DNA of 6,514 nucleotides from an uncultured Collinsella sp. (GCA_900555225.1 USKL01000085.1:1-6514); one strand, 5' to 3'. Counted from the stretch's first letter, positions 1 to 5,530 are shown. Made by a program: numbers and translations. The notes: a model not told the origin generated them from the sequence alone.

Positions 1-733
1 TGGACTCAGCGTCATCATCGCAGTCCTGCTCGCACTGAGCGACCAGCTCTTCGACGCGAGCGGCCTTCTCCTTGGTGAGGTTGATGAGCTTGCAGGCGTC
101 TGCATCGCGCTCAAACAGCTTGACGGCGTAGTAGCGACGCTTGTTGGCGGGAACGCTCGCCGGAAGGTTGTTCTCGATGTGGTCTAGAACGTCCTCGATA
201 GAAGAATCGAACTTGTGCTCCGGCACCTGGCCCTTGGAAGCAGCAGACTTCTTTACCTGCTCGAAGAGCTCCTTGATGCCCTTGTTCTTAAGAGCGGAGA
301 TCATCATAACCGGGCAGCCGAGCTTCTTGGAAAGCTTGTCCGTGTCGATCTTATCGCCGTTCTTCTCGACCAGGTCGGCCATGTTGAGGGCAACGACCAC
401 GGGCAGGCCGGTCTCGATAACCTGAAGCGCCAGGTACAGGTTACGCTCGAGGTTGGTGGCATCGACAACTTGGACGACGACATCGGGCTCGCCGCTCATG
501 AGGTAATCGCGCGAGCATTGCTCCTCGGGGCTGTAGGGGGAAAGCGAGTAGATACCGGGGAGGTCCGTGATGGTGACGTTCTTGTCACTCAGGAGCTTGG
601 CTTCCTTTTTCTCAACCGTAACACCAGGCCAGTTGCCAACGTAGCCGTTGGCGCCGGTGATCAGGTTGAAAAGCGTGGTCTTGCCGCAGTTGGGGTTACC
701 CGCCAGCGCGACATGGATCTGAGAATCCGCCAT
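1..733 (-). CDS. feoB: Ferrous iron transporter FeoB, N-terminal G domain (partial)
   Basis: This is the N-terminal 244 residues of FeoB, the inner-membrane Fe(II) transporter; the gene runs off the left edge, so the membrane channel is not seen. The cytosolic GTPase domain is complete: G1 P-loop GNPNCGKT at residues 12-19, the FeoB-typical GNWPGVTVE at 33-41 (G2 region), G3 DLPG at 57-60, G4 NMAD at 117-120 and G5 ISALK at 145-149. The following residues, up to about 244, match the helical GDI-like part that precedes the membrane domain. The ATG at 733 follows a GAAGG ribosome binding site at 739-743. It is the third gene of a feoA-feoA-feoB unit, 123 bases after the second feoA. That gap holds a dyad which may give feoB separate control. 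Family assignment is certain; full length and the C-terminal part cannot be judged. Confidence 0.97.
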   Translation of the reverse strand, partial: MADSQIHVALAGNPNCGKTTLFNLITGANGYVGNWPGVTVEKKEAKLLSDKNVTITDLPGIYSLSPYSPEEQCSRDYLMSGEPDVVVQVVDATNLERNLYLALQVIETGLPVVVALNMADLVEKNGDKIDTDKLSKKLGCPVMMISALKNKGIKELFEQVKKSAASKGQVPEHKFDSSIEDVLDHIENNLPASVPANKRRYYAVKLFERDADACKLINLTKEKAARVEELVAQCEQDCDDDAES

Positions 734-801
734 TCAATCCTTCTTCCTTGTGTGCCTGCGCTGCTTTCTCCGCGCAAGCTGGATAATGTGCTTCAAAGAT
801 G

Positions 802-837
802 CTGCATTAAGTTAGAAATACCTAACTTTATCTGCAG
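802..837. promoter_or_regulatory. Dyad upstream of feoB (possible metal-regulator site or mRNA hairpin)
   Basis: AAGTTAG (809-815) and CTAACTT (822-828) form a perfect 7-bp inverted repeat around a 6-base centre. Outer arms CTGCA (802-806) and TGCAG (833-837) extend the dyad after a small asymmetric internal loop. The arm TAACTTT (823-829) also occurs in the dyad ahead of feoA1, which suggests a shared regulator. It could instead act as an intercistronic RNA hairpin. It has no T-run on either side, so it is not an intrinsic terminator. The half-site resembles those of DtxR/MntR-type regulators, but the 6-base spacing does not fit the classic DtxR box. Confidence 0.45.
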
Positions 838-856
838 AAATACACGTCGCGAGCCC

Positions 857-1078
857 TTACTGGACCTCGACGACGGCCGCCTCCTCCTTGCGGATGGAAA
901 GCTCGTAGCCGCGCACGTTGATCTCGACCGGATCACCGAGCGGTGCAACCTTCACGACCTTGAACGAAGTGCCCTTGATGAGGCCCAGGTCCATAAGGTG
1001 ACGGCGAAGTGCACCCTCACCGTGAAGCTTGACGATGGTAGAGCTCTCGCCCACCTTAACGTCACCCAACGTCTTCAT
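857..1078 (-). CDS. feoA: FeoA-family protein (second copy, canonical)
   Basis: This is a 73-residue cytosolic FeoA, a small SH3-like protein needed for FeoB-dependent Fe(II) uptake and thought to contact FeoB. The hallmark parts are clear: RRHLMDLGLIKG at residues 25-36, then APLGDPVEINVRGYELSIR at 45-63, followed by the acidic EEA and a C-terminal VVEV strand. Length is typical for a single-domain FeoA. The ATG at 1078 is preceded by an AAAGGGGG ribosome binding site (1087-1094) at 8 bases. It lies 39 bases downstream of the first feoA and 123 bases upstream of feoB, all on one strand, so the three are probably co-transcribed. This copy is closer to the usual family sequence than its neighbour and is the more likely classical FeoA. 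Confidence 0.95.
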   Translation of the reverse strand: MKTLGDVKVGESSTIVKLHGEGALRRHLMDLGLIKGTSFKVVKVAPLGDPVEINVRGYELSIRKEEAAVVEVQ

Positions 1079-1117
1079 CCTCTTGTCCCCCTTTCGGTTT
1101 TTATGAAATGCTGCGAA

Positions 1118-1360
1118 CTAACCGACGGTCATGATGTGCATGGCAACCTTGGAATCGATGCCAAAGCGTGCGCCCAGCACCGTGACGATGATATTGGCGC
1201 CACTCGAGCTCACCACGTGGATTTCGTTGCCCTCGACAAAGCCGAGGTCCTTGAGGTGGTGCTTCATGTCCTCATTGCCCTTTACACGAGACACGCGCAC
1301 GGTTTCGCCCGCTTTTACCATCGAAAGCGGCATGGCCGGCATCTGCGGTCCGCAAGACAT
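1118..1360 (-). CDS. feoA: FeoA-family protein (first copy, divergent)
   Basis: This is an 80-residue FeoA-domain protein and the promoter-proximal gene of the feo unit. The FeoA core begins near residue 14 (MVKAGETVRVSRV) and includes HHLKDLGFVEG at 34-44, the family's helix-turn signature, then SGANIIVTVLGARFGIDSK at 53-71. It lacks the PLGDP motif of the next copy and has a short extra N-terminus, MSCGPQMPAMPLS, with one Cys. The ATG at 1360 is chosen because AGGAG sits 7 bases upstream (1368-1372), while Met14 has no ribosome binding site. Paired feoA genes ahead of feoB occur in many anaerobes. The sequence does not show why two are kept. A partner role for FeoB is inferred from the family and the operon. 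Confidence 0.92.
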   Translation of the reverse strand: MSCGPQMPAMPLSMVKAGETVRVSRVKGNEDMKHHLKDLGFVEGNEIHVVSSSGANIIVTVLGARFGIDSKVAMHIMTVG

Positions 1361-1402
1361 GAGTGGCTCCTAACGTCAGTTCGTCCTCAACATCGACGCG
1401 AT

Positions 1403-1456
1403 AAAAGTTAACCACGTCTATGTTCGCTTTAGTAAACTAGCACGTGGTTAACTTTT
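1403..1456. promoter_or_regulatory. Perfect 15-bp inverted repeat over the feo promoter (operator candidate)
   Basis: Arms 1403-1417 (AAAAGTTAACCACGT) and 1442-1456 (ACGTGGTTAACTTTT) are exact reverse complements separated by 24 bases. Each arm contains the short palindrome GTTAAC, so each could bind its own dimer. The arms flank a candidate -10 for feoA1: one lies in the -35/-10 spacer and the other downstream of the expected start of transcription. That placement suits repression. Iron or manganese control by a DtxR/MntR-type protein is an inference from the gene context and half-site style only; the sequence is not a match to the classic DtxR or Fur consensus. Confidence 0.6.
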
Positions 1457-1462
1457 TGGAAA
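1434..1462 (-). promoter_or_regulatory. Candidate promoter of the feoA1-feoA2-feoB operon
   Basis: On the minus strand TTTCCA (1462-1457, 4 of 6 to TTGACA) is followed after 17 bases by TAGTTT (1439-1434). TAGTTT is a weak -10 hexamer but is preceded by TG plus one base, as in extended -10 promoters. Transcription would start near 1427, giving a leader of about 67 bases before the feoA1 ATG. The larB promoter shows the same GTGCTAG run at its -10. Placement between the operator arms supports the assignment; the weak hexamers keep confidence moderate. Confidence 0.35.
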
Positions 1463-1490
1463 GGGTCCCTATTCAGATTTCGAAAAAGTT
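1450..1490. repeat. Secondary imperfect inverted repeat overlapping the operator arm
   Basis: AACTTTTTGGAAA (1450-1462) pairs with TTTCGAAAAAGTT (1478-1490) with one mismatch in 13. It shares bases 1450-1456 with the right arm of the main feo dyad, so the same bases can take part in two alternative dyads. It covers the proposed -35 region of the feo promoter and may be a further regulator site. Confidence 0.4.
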
Positions 1491-1503
1491 TCCTATATGA
1501 AAC

Positions 1504-1539
1504 AAAAAGGCGCGGCAAAGAGCTGTCCTTTGCCGCGCC
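1504..1539 (-). terminator. Intrinsic terminator of ptsH
   Basis: A perfect 12-bp GC-rich stem, GGCGCGGCAAAG (1509-1520) with CTTTGCCGCGCC (1528-1539) and a 7-base loop, is followed on the minus strand by TTTTT (1508-1504) and further T residues. It lies 9 bases past the ptsH stop codon. It should isolate ptsH from the feo operon downstream. Confidence 0.93.
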
Positions 1540-1548
1540 CTGTCATGC

Positions 1549-1797
1549 TTAGAGCGAGAGGTTTCTGATCGACGTAACGCAGGAAGCCTCGTCTACGCCC
1601 GAAACGCGAAAGATGATGTCCTCGCCGCACTCGCCGTAGAGAGCCATGAGGCCCATGACATCGCGACCGTCGGTATGGCGGTCGCCGATGCTGACCGACA
1701 CGTCGCTACGGTGCTTGGCAATGATGTCATAGAGCAGCGCAACCGGGCGGGCATGCAGTCCCAACGGATCTTTAATCGTCTTCGTAAACTCGACCAT
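1549..1797 (-). CDS. ptsH: Phosphocarrier protein HPr with Asp at the Ser46 position
   Basis: This is an 82-residue HPr, the cytosolic carrier that passes phosphate from enzyme I to sugar-specific EIIA proteins of the PTS. GLHARP at residues 13-18 holds the phosphorylated His15 and Arg17. Alignment with Bacillus subtilis HPr needs no gap through residue 53 (G13, H15-R17-P18, D32, V33, M48-G49, M51, L53). In that register the regulatory Ser46 is Asp46 (GRDVMGLMAL against LKSIMGVMSL; codon 1660-1662). HprK-type serine phosphorylation at this site is therefore impossible, and the residue mimics the phosphorylated form. The ATG at 1797 is preferred over an upstream ATG at 1842: it has GGGAGGGG just ahead and gives the normal HPr N-terminus, while the longer form would add 15 unrelated residues. 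The protein is a few residues shorter than most HPrs. The gene is monocistronic; enzyme I is not nearby. An HPr-like regulator without a major PTS role is possible. Confidence 0.92.
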   Translation of the reverse strand: MVEFTKTIKDPLGLHARPVALLYDIIAKHRSDVSVSIGDRHTDGRDVMGLMALYGECGEDIIFRVSGVDEASCVTSIRNLSL

Positions 1798-1851
1798 GTC
1801 CCCTCCCAAGACATCGCACATTCGGCCGGCAAACCCAGCCACGTGGTAGTT

Positions 1852-1880
1852 ATTGTACGTTACCGGCGCACCCCCGTCTC
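1852..1880 (-). promoter_or_regulatory. Candidate ptsH promoter
   Basis: TACAAT (1857-1852) matches the -10 consensus at 5 of 6 positions. The hexamer 17 bases upstream (GAGACG, 1880-1875) is a poor -35. Transcription would start near 1845, leaving a leader of about 48 bases. A promoter is expected here because the aspS terminator ends immediately upstream. Confidence 0.4.
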
Positions 1881-1882
1881 AC

Positions 1883-1917
1883 AAAAAACGAGGGAAGGCA
1901 CACGTCCTTCCCTCGTT
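1883..1917 (-). terminator. Intrinsic terminator of aspS
   Basis: A perfect 12-bp stem, AACGAGGGAAGG (1887-1898) with CCTTCCCTCGTT (1906-1917) and a 7-base loop, is followed on the minus strand by six T (1888-1883, partly shared with the stem base). It lies 23 bases after the aspS stop codon. Confidence 0.93.
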
Positions 1918-1940
1918 GCTGGCAATAGGTAGCCGCTCGC

Positions 1941-3728
1941 CTACATCAGGCGCAGGCTGACGTCCTTGAGCTGGGCGCCGGAAACGGCACTCGGAGCACC
2001 CGACATAAGGTCGGAGCCGCTGGCCGTCTTGGGGAACGCCATGACGTCGCGGATGGAGTCGGAACCGGTGAGCAGCATGCACACGCGGTCCAGGCCCAAA
2101 GCGAAACCGCCCATCGGGGGCGCACCAAACTTGAGCGCCTCCATGAGGAAGCCAAACTGAGACTCGGCACGCTCCTCGGTAAAGCCCAGGAGCTTGAGCA
2201 TGGACATCTGCATCTCGGCGTTGTGGATACGCATACCGCCGCCGCCGGCCTCAAAGCCGTCCATGACAAAGTCGTAGGTGCAAGAACCGGCCGCCAACGG
2301 GTCGGCCTCGATCTTGGCGATGTCGGTCTCGGTCGGCAGGGTAAAGGGCTGGTGCTCGGCAGCGTAAGCCTTGCGGTCCTCATCCCAGTGGAACAGCGGG
2401 AAGTTGACGACCCACAGGAAGTCGTGGCCCTCGCGCTTGATCTCGAGCGCATTGGCCATGTGGGAACGCATGCCGCCCAGGATCTCGTCGGAGAGCAGGC
2501 GCGGGCCGGCGGCGAACATCACAAGGTCGCCGGGCTCGACGTCCATGCGCTCGCGCAGAGCCGCCATCTCCTCGTCCGAGAAGAACTTGACGATGGGGCT
2601 GTTGATGGAGCCGTCCTCGCGGAAGGCGATCCAGGCCAGACCCTTGGCGCCAAACGTGGAGGCCACACCGGCGAGCTTATCGATCTTGGCACGTGCCCAG
2701 GCGCCGGCGCCCTTGGCGTTGATGGCCTTGACGACAGAACCCTCCTCGTTTGCGGCAGTCGCAAAGACCTTGAACTTGGAGTTGGCAAAGATGTCGGTCA
2801 GGTCGACCAGGTGCATGCCATAGCGGGTATCGGGCTTGTCGGAGCCATAGGTGTCCATGGCCTCCCAGTAGTTCATGCGACGCAGCGGCGTGGGCATCTC
2901 GACGCCCATGCGGCCGAAGGCATCGGCCAGGACCTCTTCGAGCGCACTCATAACGTCGTTCTGGTCCACGAAGGACATCTCGATATCGACCTGGGTGAAC
3001 TCGGGCTGACGGTCGGCACGCAGGTCCTCGTCGCGGAAGCACTTGGCGACCTGGTAGTAGCGCTCGACGCCACCGACCATGAGCAACTGCTTCAGGAGCT
3101 GCGGGGACTGCGGCAGGGCGTAGAAGTTACCCGGCTGGATACGACTGGGAACGATGAAGTCTCGAGCGCCCTCGGGCGTGGACTTAAACAGGGAGGGCGT
3201 CTCGACCTCCATGAACTCACGGTTGTGCAGCGCCTCGCGAATGGCAAAGGTGAAGTCGGAGCGCAGCTTGAGGTTGGCCATCATCTCGGGACGGCGGAGG
3301 TCCAAATAGCGATAGCGCAGGCGGGTGTCCTCGCTGGTCTCGATGCCGTCCTCGATCTGGAACGGCGGGGTGACGGACGTGTTGAGCACCTCGGCGTGGT
3401 CGGTCAGGACCTCGATCTCGCCGGTCGCGAGCTTAGTGTTGGTGGTCTCCTCGCCACGGGCGCGCACGACGCCGTGGATCTTGATGGGCCACTCGGGGCG
3501 CATGGTCTCGGCGATCTTAAAGGCATCGCCGTCGGAGTGCTCGGGGTCGAAGGTGAGCTGTGTGATGCCCTCGCGGTCGCGAAGGTCGCAGAAAATAAGG
3601 CCGCCGTGGTCGCGGCGACGGCTCACCCAACCGGTGAGGGTGACCTCTTCGCCCACGTTCTCGAAGCGAAGCTCGCCGCAGGTACGGGTGTGCATGGAAT
3701 GCTCATCGATGGGACGGGTCTGGCTCAT
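1941..3728 (-). CDS. aspS: Aspartyl-tRNA synthetase
   Basis: This is a complete 595-residue class IIb synthetase, of usual bacterial length, that charges tRNA with aspartate in the cytosol. An N-terminal OB-fold anticodon-binding domain (about 13-120) contains GWVSRRRDHGGLIFCDLRDREG-type sequence. The catalytic core shows motif 1 around EVETPSL (174-180), QSPQ (207-210), motif 2 FRDEDLRADRQPEF (231-244) and motif 3 GFALGLDR (541-548); the bacterial GAD insertion lies at about 290-430. The ATG at 3728 has a near-perfect AAAGGAGG (3738-3745) 9 bases upstream. His41 lies where Pseudomonas aeruginosa AspRS has His31, a residue linked to charging of both tRNA-Asp and tRNA-Asn, so this enzyme may be non-discriminating; that needs GatCAB elsewhere. 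The usual HHPFT segment reads HQPFT (459-463). An extended -10-like TGCGATAAG (3844-3836) could be its promoter, but no -35 is visible. Its neighbours serB and ptsH are functionally unrelated. Confidence 0.98.
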   Translation of the reverse strand: MSQTRPIDEHSMHTRTCGELRFENVGEEVTLTGWVSRRRDHGGLIFCDLRDREGITQLTFDPEHSDGDAFKIAETMRPEWPIKIHGVVRARGEETTNTKLATGEIEVLTDHAEVLNTSVTPPFQIEDGIETSEDTRLRYRYLDLRRPEMMANLKLRSDFTFAIREALHNREFMEVETPSLFKSTPEGARDFIVPSRIQPGNFYALPQSPQLLKQLLMVGGVERYYQVAKCFRDEDLRADRQPEFTQVDIEMSFVDQNDVMSALEEVLADAFGRMGVEMPTPLRRMNYWEAMDTYGSDKPDTRYGMHLVDLTDIFANSKFKVFATAANEEGSVVKAINAKGAGAWARAKIDKLAGVASTFGAKGLAWIAFREDGSINSPIVKFFSDEEMAALRERMDVEPGDLVMFAAGPRLLSDEILGGMRSHMANALEIKREGHDFLWVVNFPLFHWDEDRKAYAAEHQPFTLPTETDIAKIEADPLAAGSCTYDFVMDGFEAGGGGMRIHNAEMQMSMLKLLGFTEERAESQFGFLMEALKFGAPPMGGFALGLDRVCMLLTGSDSIRDVMAFPKTASGSDLMSGAPSAVSGAQLKDVSLRLM

Positions 3729-3750
3729 ACCAGTGATCCTCCTTTATGGA

Positions 3751-3790
3751 TCTGTGCCGCCCCGTGTCGTTCCGGGCGGCGTCGTACAGA
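3751..3790 (-). promoter_or_regulatory. GC-rich hairpin in the aspS leader
   Basis: In the minus-strand transcript GCCGCCC (3780-3774) can pair with GGGCGGC (3762-3756), and an outer TCTGT/ACAGA pair (3790-3786 with 3755-3751) closes the structure across a 5-base bulge. The hairpin ends 5 bases before the AAAGGAGG ribosome binding site, so it could tune translation start. No T-box, T-run or anticodon-like loop is seen, and any regulatory role is an inference. Confidence 0.4.
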
Positions 3791-3984
3791 TTTGCCCAGC
3801 CTGCGTAAACTGCGCAGCCAGACATGGCGTTCTATCTTATCGCACCCGCGTCGATGTGCCGCGAAAAAGTAGCTCTTGCCCAAAGACTTGACGGAGACGA
3901 AACAATTGACGCGGCCTGGCCGTCGCCAAGGCGCGCCGCGTGCGACAATGTGCCCCAATAAAACAGCACTTGGAAAGGCCCGTC

Positions 3985-4620
3985 ATGACCGCACGCCTCA
4001 TCGTTATGGATATCGACTCCACACTCATCAACCAGGAGGTCATCGACCTGTTGGGCGAGGAAGCCGGCGTGGGAGAGCAAGTTGCACAGATCACTGAACG
4101 CGCCATGCGCGGCGAGCTTGACTTTAAGCAGGCGCTCGAGGAGCGCGTGGGGCTGCTTGCCGGCTTGGATGAAAGCGTGTTCGAGCGCACCTTTGGGCGC
4201 GTGACGTTTACTCCCGGCGCGCTGGAGCTTGTGCGCTCGGCGCACAGCAAGGGCTGGAAGGTCGGCGTGGTAAGCGGTGGCTTCCACGAGGTCGCCGACA
4301 AGATCGTGGCCGCCGCGGGCATCGATTTTTGCCTGGCCAACCGTCTGGAAGTCGTGGACGGCAAGCTCACGGGTAAGCTGGCGGCAGACATTGTGACCAA
4401 GGAATCCAAGCTCATTCAGCTGCTGGATTGGGCGGTTGAGTGCGGTGTCGACATGGCCCATACCGTCGCGATTGGCGACGGCGCCAACGACATCCCCATG
4501 ATCCAGGCCGCGGGCACGGGCATCGCGTTTTGCGCCAAGCCCAAGACGCGCGAAGCCGCCCCGTTTGCCATCGACGAGCGCAACCTGATGCTCGCCATGG
4601 ACATCATCCTGCGCGACTAG
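3985..4620 (+). CDS. serB: Phosphoserine phosphatase SerB (HAD family)
   Basis: This is a 211-residue HAD-superfamily phosphatase that removes phosphate from O-phosphoserine, the last step of serine synthesis. Motif I is DIDST at 9-13 (nucleophile Asp9, acid/base Asp11), followed by the SerB-typical LINQEVIDLLGEEAG. Motif II is SGGF at 97-100, motif III a lysine near 139-142, and motif IV GDGANDIPM at 164-172. It lacks the N-terminal ACT-like domain of longer SerB proteins and is close to the minimal enzyme length. The ATG at 3985 is chosen over the upstream in-frame ATG at 3940 because GGAAAGG (3972-3978) lies 6 bases ahead and motif I then falls at the normal place. It is divergent from aspS across 256 bases. 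TGCGACAAT (3941-3949) could be an extended -10, but it is weak. No terminator is visible before the lar promoter. serA and serC are not in the window. Another HAD phosphomonoesterase is possible but less likely given these motifs. Confidence 0.93.
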   Translation: MTARLIVMDIDSTLINQEVIDLLGEEAGVGEQVAQITERAMRGELDFKQALEERVGLLAGLDESVFERTFGRVTFTPGALELVRSAHSKGWKVGVVSGGFHEVADKIVAAAGIDFCLANRLEVVDGKLTGKLAADIVTKESKLIQLLDWAVECGVDMAHTVAIGDGANDIPMIQAAGTGIAFCAKPKTREAAPFAIDERNLMLAMDIILRD

Positions 4621-4660
4621 CAAGTTCGCCCAACAATTGAATCAACTCCGCTATATCTAG

Positions 4661-4692
4661 TTTCCGAACAATTTTGTCTTAGTGTTCGGAAA
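4661..4692. promoter_or_regulatory. 10-bp dyad upstream of larB (regulator site candidate)
   Basis: TTTCCGAACA (4661-4670) and TGTTCGGAAA (4683-4692) are exact reverse complements 12 bases apart. Arm centres are 22 bases apart, about two helical turns, so a dimer could bind one face of the DNA. The dyad centre lies about 44 bases before the predicted transcription start, an activator-like position, but the right arm also overlaps the -35, which would fit repression. No T-run follows on either strand, so it is not an intrinsic terminator of serB. Confidence 0.55.
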
Positions 4693-4714
4693 AATACCTT
4701 TTGAGTGCTAGACT
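4685..4714 (+). promoter_or_regulatory. Candidate larBC promoter with extended -10
   Basis: TAGACT (4709-4714) is preceded by TG plus one base (4706-4708), forming an extended -10. The -35 position (TTCGGA, 4685-4690, 18-base spacer) is weak and lies in the right arm of the dyad, as expected for a promoter that needs an activator. Transcription would start near 4721, leaving only about 17 bases before the larB ATG. Confidence 0.45.
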
Positions 4715-4737
4715 TTGCGCCGTCGAAGGGAACACAT

Positions 4738-5520
4738 ATGGATAAGCGAGATCTTGAGCAGTTGCTGAGCGATGTTGCCGGCGGAGCAGTCACCCCGGCA
4801 GTCGCCCTCACGCGCCTCCAGACGGCGCCAACCGCCGATCTGGGTTTTGCGCAGCTCGATCTTTCGCGCGGAGTGCGCCAGGGAGCCGGCGAGGTTGTCT
4901 ACGGTGCCGGTAAAACCGCCGAGCAAATTGCCGCCATTATCGAAGCGCTGCGCGATGCCGGCCAGGAGCGCATCCTGGTCACGCGCCTGGACGCCGAAAA
5001 AGCAGACCGTATCTCGGAGCTCCTCGGCAACGGCATCGACTTGGGATATGTCCCAGACACACAGCTTGCCCTCGTGGGCGGCAAGCCCTCCCCTACCGGC
5101 AACGGACGCATCGTCGTCGCCTGCGCCGGCACGAGCGACCTGCCCGTCGCCGAGGAAGCCGCGTTGACGGCCGAGTTCTACGGCAACGAGGTCGACCGCC
5201 TCTACGACGTAGGTGTCGCCGGCCTGCACCGCCTGCTCGCACATGCCGAGGAGCTTGCCCAGGCTCAGGTGGTCATCGCCATTGCCGGCATGGAAGGCGC
5301 GCTGGCGAGCGTTATCGGCGGCCTGGTGAGCTGTCCGGTCATTGCCGTTCCCACCAGCGTGGGGTACGGCGCAAGTTTTGGTGGCGTAGCCGCGCTGCTC
5401 GCCATGCTCAACTCCTGCGCCAGCGGCGTCTCGGTCGTCAATATCGACAACGGCTTTGGTGCCGCCTACCAGGCAAGTCTTATCAATCATCTGAGCGCCG
5501 GCACACCTCGCGCCCGTTAA
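4738..5520 (+). CDS. larB: LarB, NaAD carboxylase/hydrolase for nickel-pincer cofactor
   Basis: This 260-residue protein matches LarB, which starts synthesis of the nickel-pincer nucleotide of lactate racemase. It carboxylates the pyridinium ring of nicotinic acid adenine dinucleotide at C5 and splits the phosphoanhydride, giving the biscarboxylic mononucleotide and AMP. Residues about 1-115 form the LarB-specific N-terminus, including LDLSRGVRQGAGEVVYGAGKT near 40-60. Residues about 123-260 form a PurE-like domain with the family stretches VACAGTSDLPVAEEA (127-141), the YDVGVAGLHRLL region, PTSVGYGASFGG (205-216) and SCASGVSVVNIDNGFGAAY (226-244). Cys227 corresponds by motif to the cysteine reported to attack NaAD in Lactobacillus plantarum LarB. 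The ATG at 4738 has AAGGGA at 4726-4731; an in-frame GTG at 4705 falls inside the promoter and is rejected. larC follows after 10 bases, so the two are surely co-transcribed. Confidence 0.95.
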   Translation: MDKRDLEQLLSDVAGGAVTPAVALTRLQTAPTADLGFAQLDLSRGVRQGAGEVVYGAGKTAEQIAAIIEALRDAGQERILVTRLDAEKADRISELLGNGIDLGYVPDTQLALVGGKPSPTGNGRIVVACAGTSDLPVAEEAALTAEFYGNEVDRLYDVGVAGLHRLLAHAEELAQAQVVIAIAGMEGALASVIGGLVSCPVIAVPTSVGYGASFGGVAALLAMLNSCASGVSVVNIDNGFGAAYQASLINHLSAGTPRAR

Positions 5521-5530
5521 GGAGCATTTC

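Noticed and set aside
802..837. Classic DtxR/IdeR box ahead of feoB
   Set aside because: Half-sites look similar, but the consensus has arms 1 base apart; here they are 6 apart. Reported only as a dyad.
215..1411. 398-residue open frame on the plus strand across the feo genes
   Set aside because: It lies antisense to feoB and both feoA genes, which have clear motifs and ribosome binding sites. Its translation shows no domain and reflects GC-rich antisense coding bias.
1549..1842. Longer HPr with 15 extra N-terminal residues
   Set aside because: The upstream ATG at 1842 has no ribosome binding site and sits almost at the predicted transcription start. The ATG at 1797 gives the standard HPr N-terminus.
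2223..3872. 549-residue open frame on the plus strand antisense to aspS
   Set aside because: Low-complexity Gly/Leu/Val/Asp-rich translation with no motif, directly opposite the fully conserved AspRS; a shadow frame.
3729..3984. T-box or tRNA-like element in the aspS leader
   Set aside because: No T-box consensus, specifier-loop architecture or antiterminator/terminator pair could be seen in the 256 bases between aspS and serB; only the small hairpin is supported.
4661..4692. The larB dyad as an intrinsic terminator of serB
   Set aside because: No T-run follows the stem on either strand; the plus strand continues with A residues.
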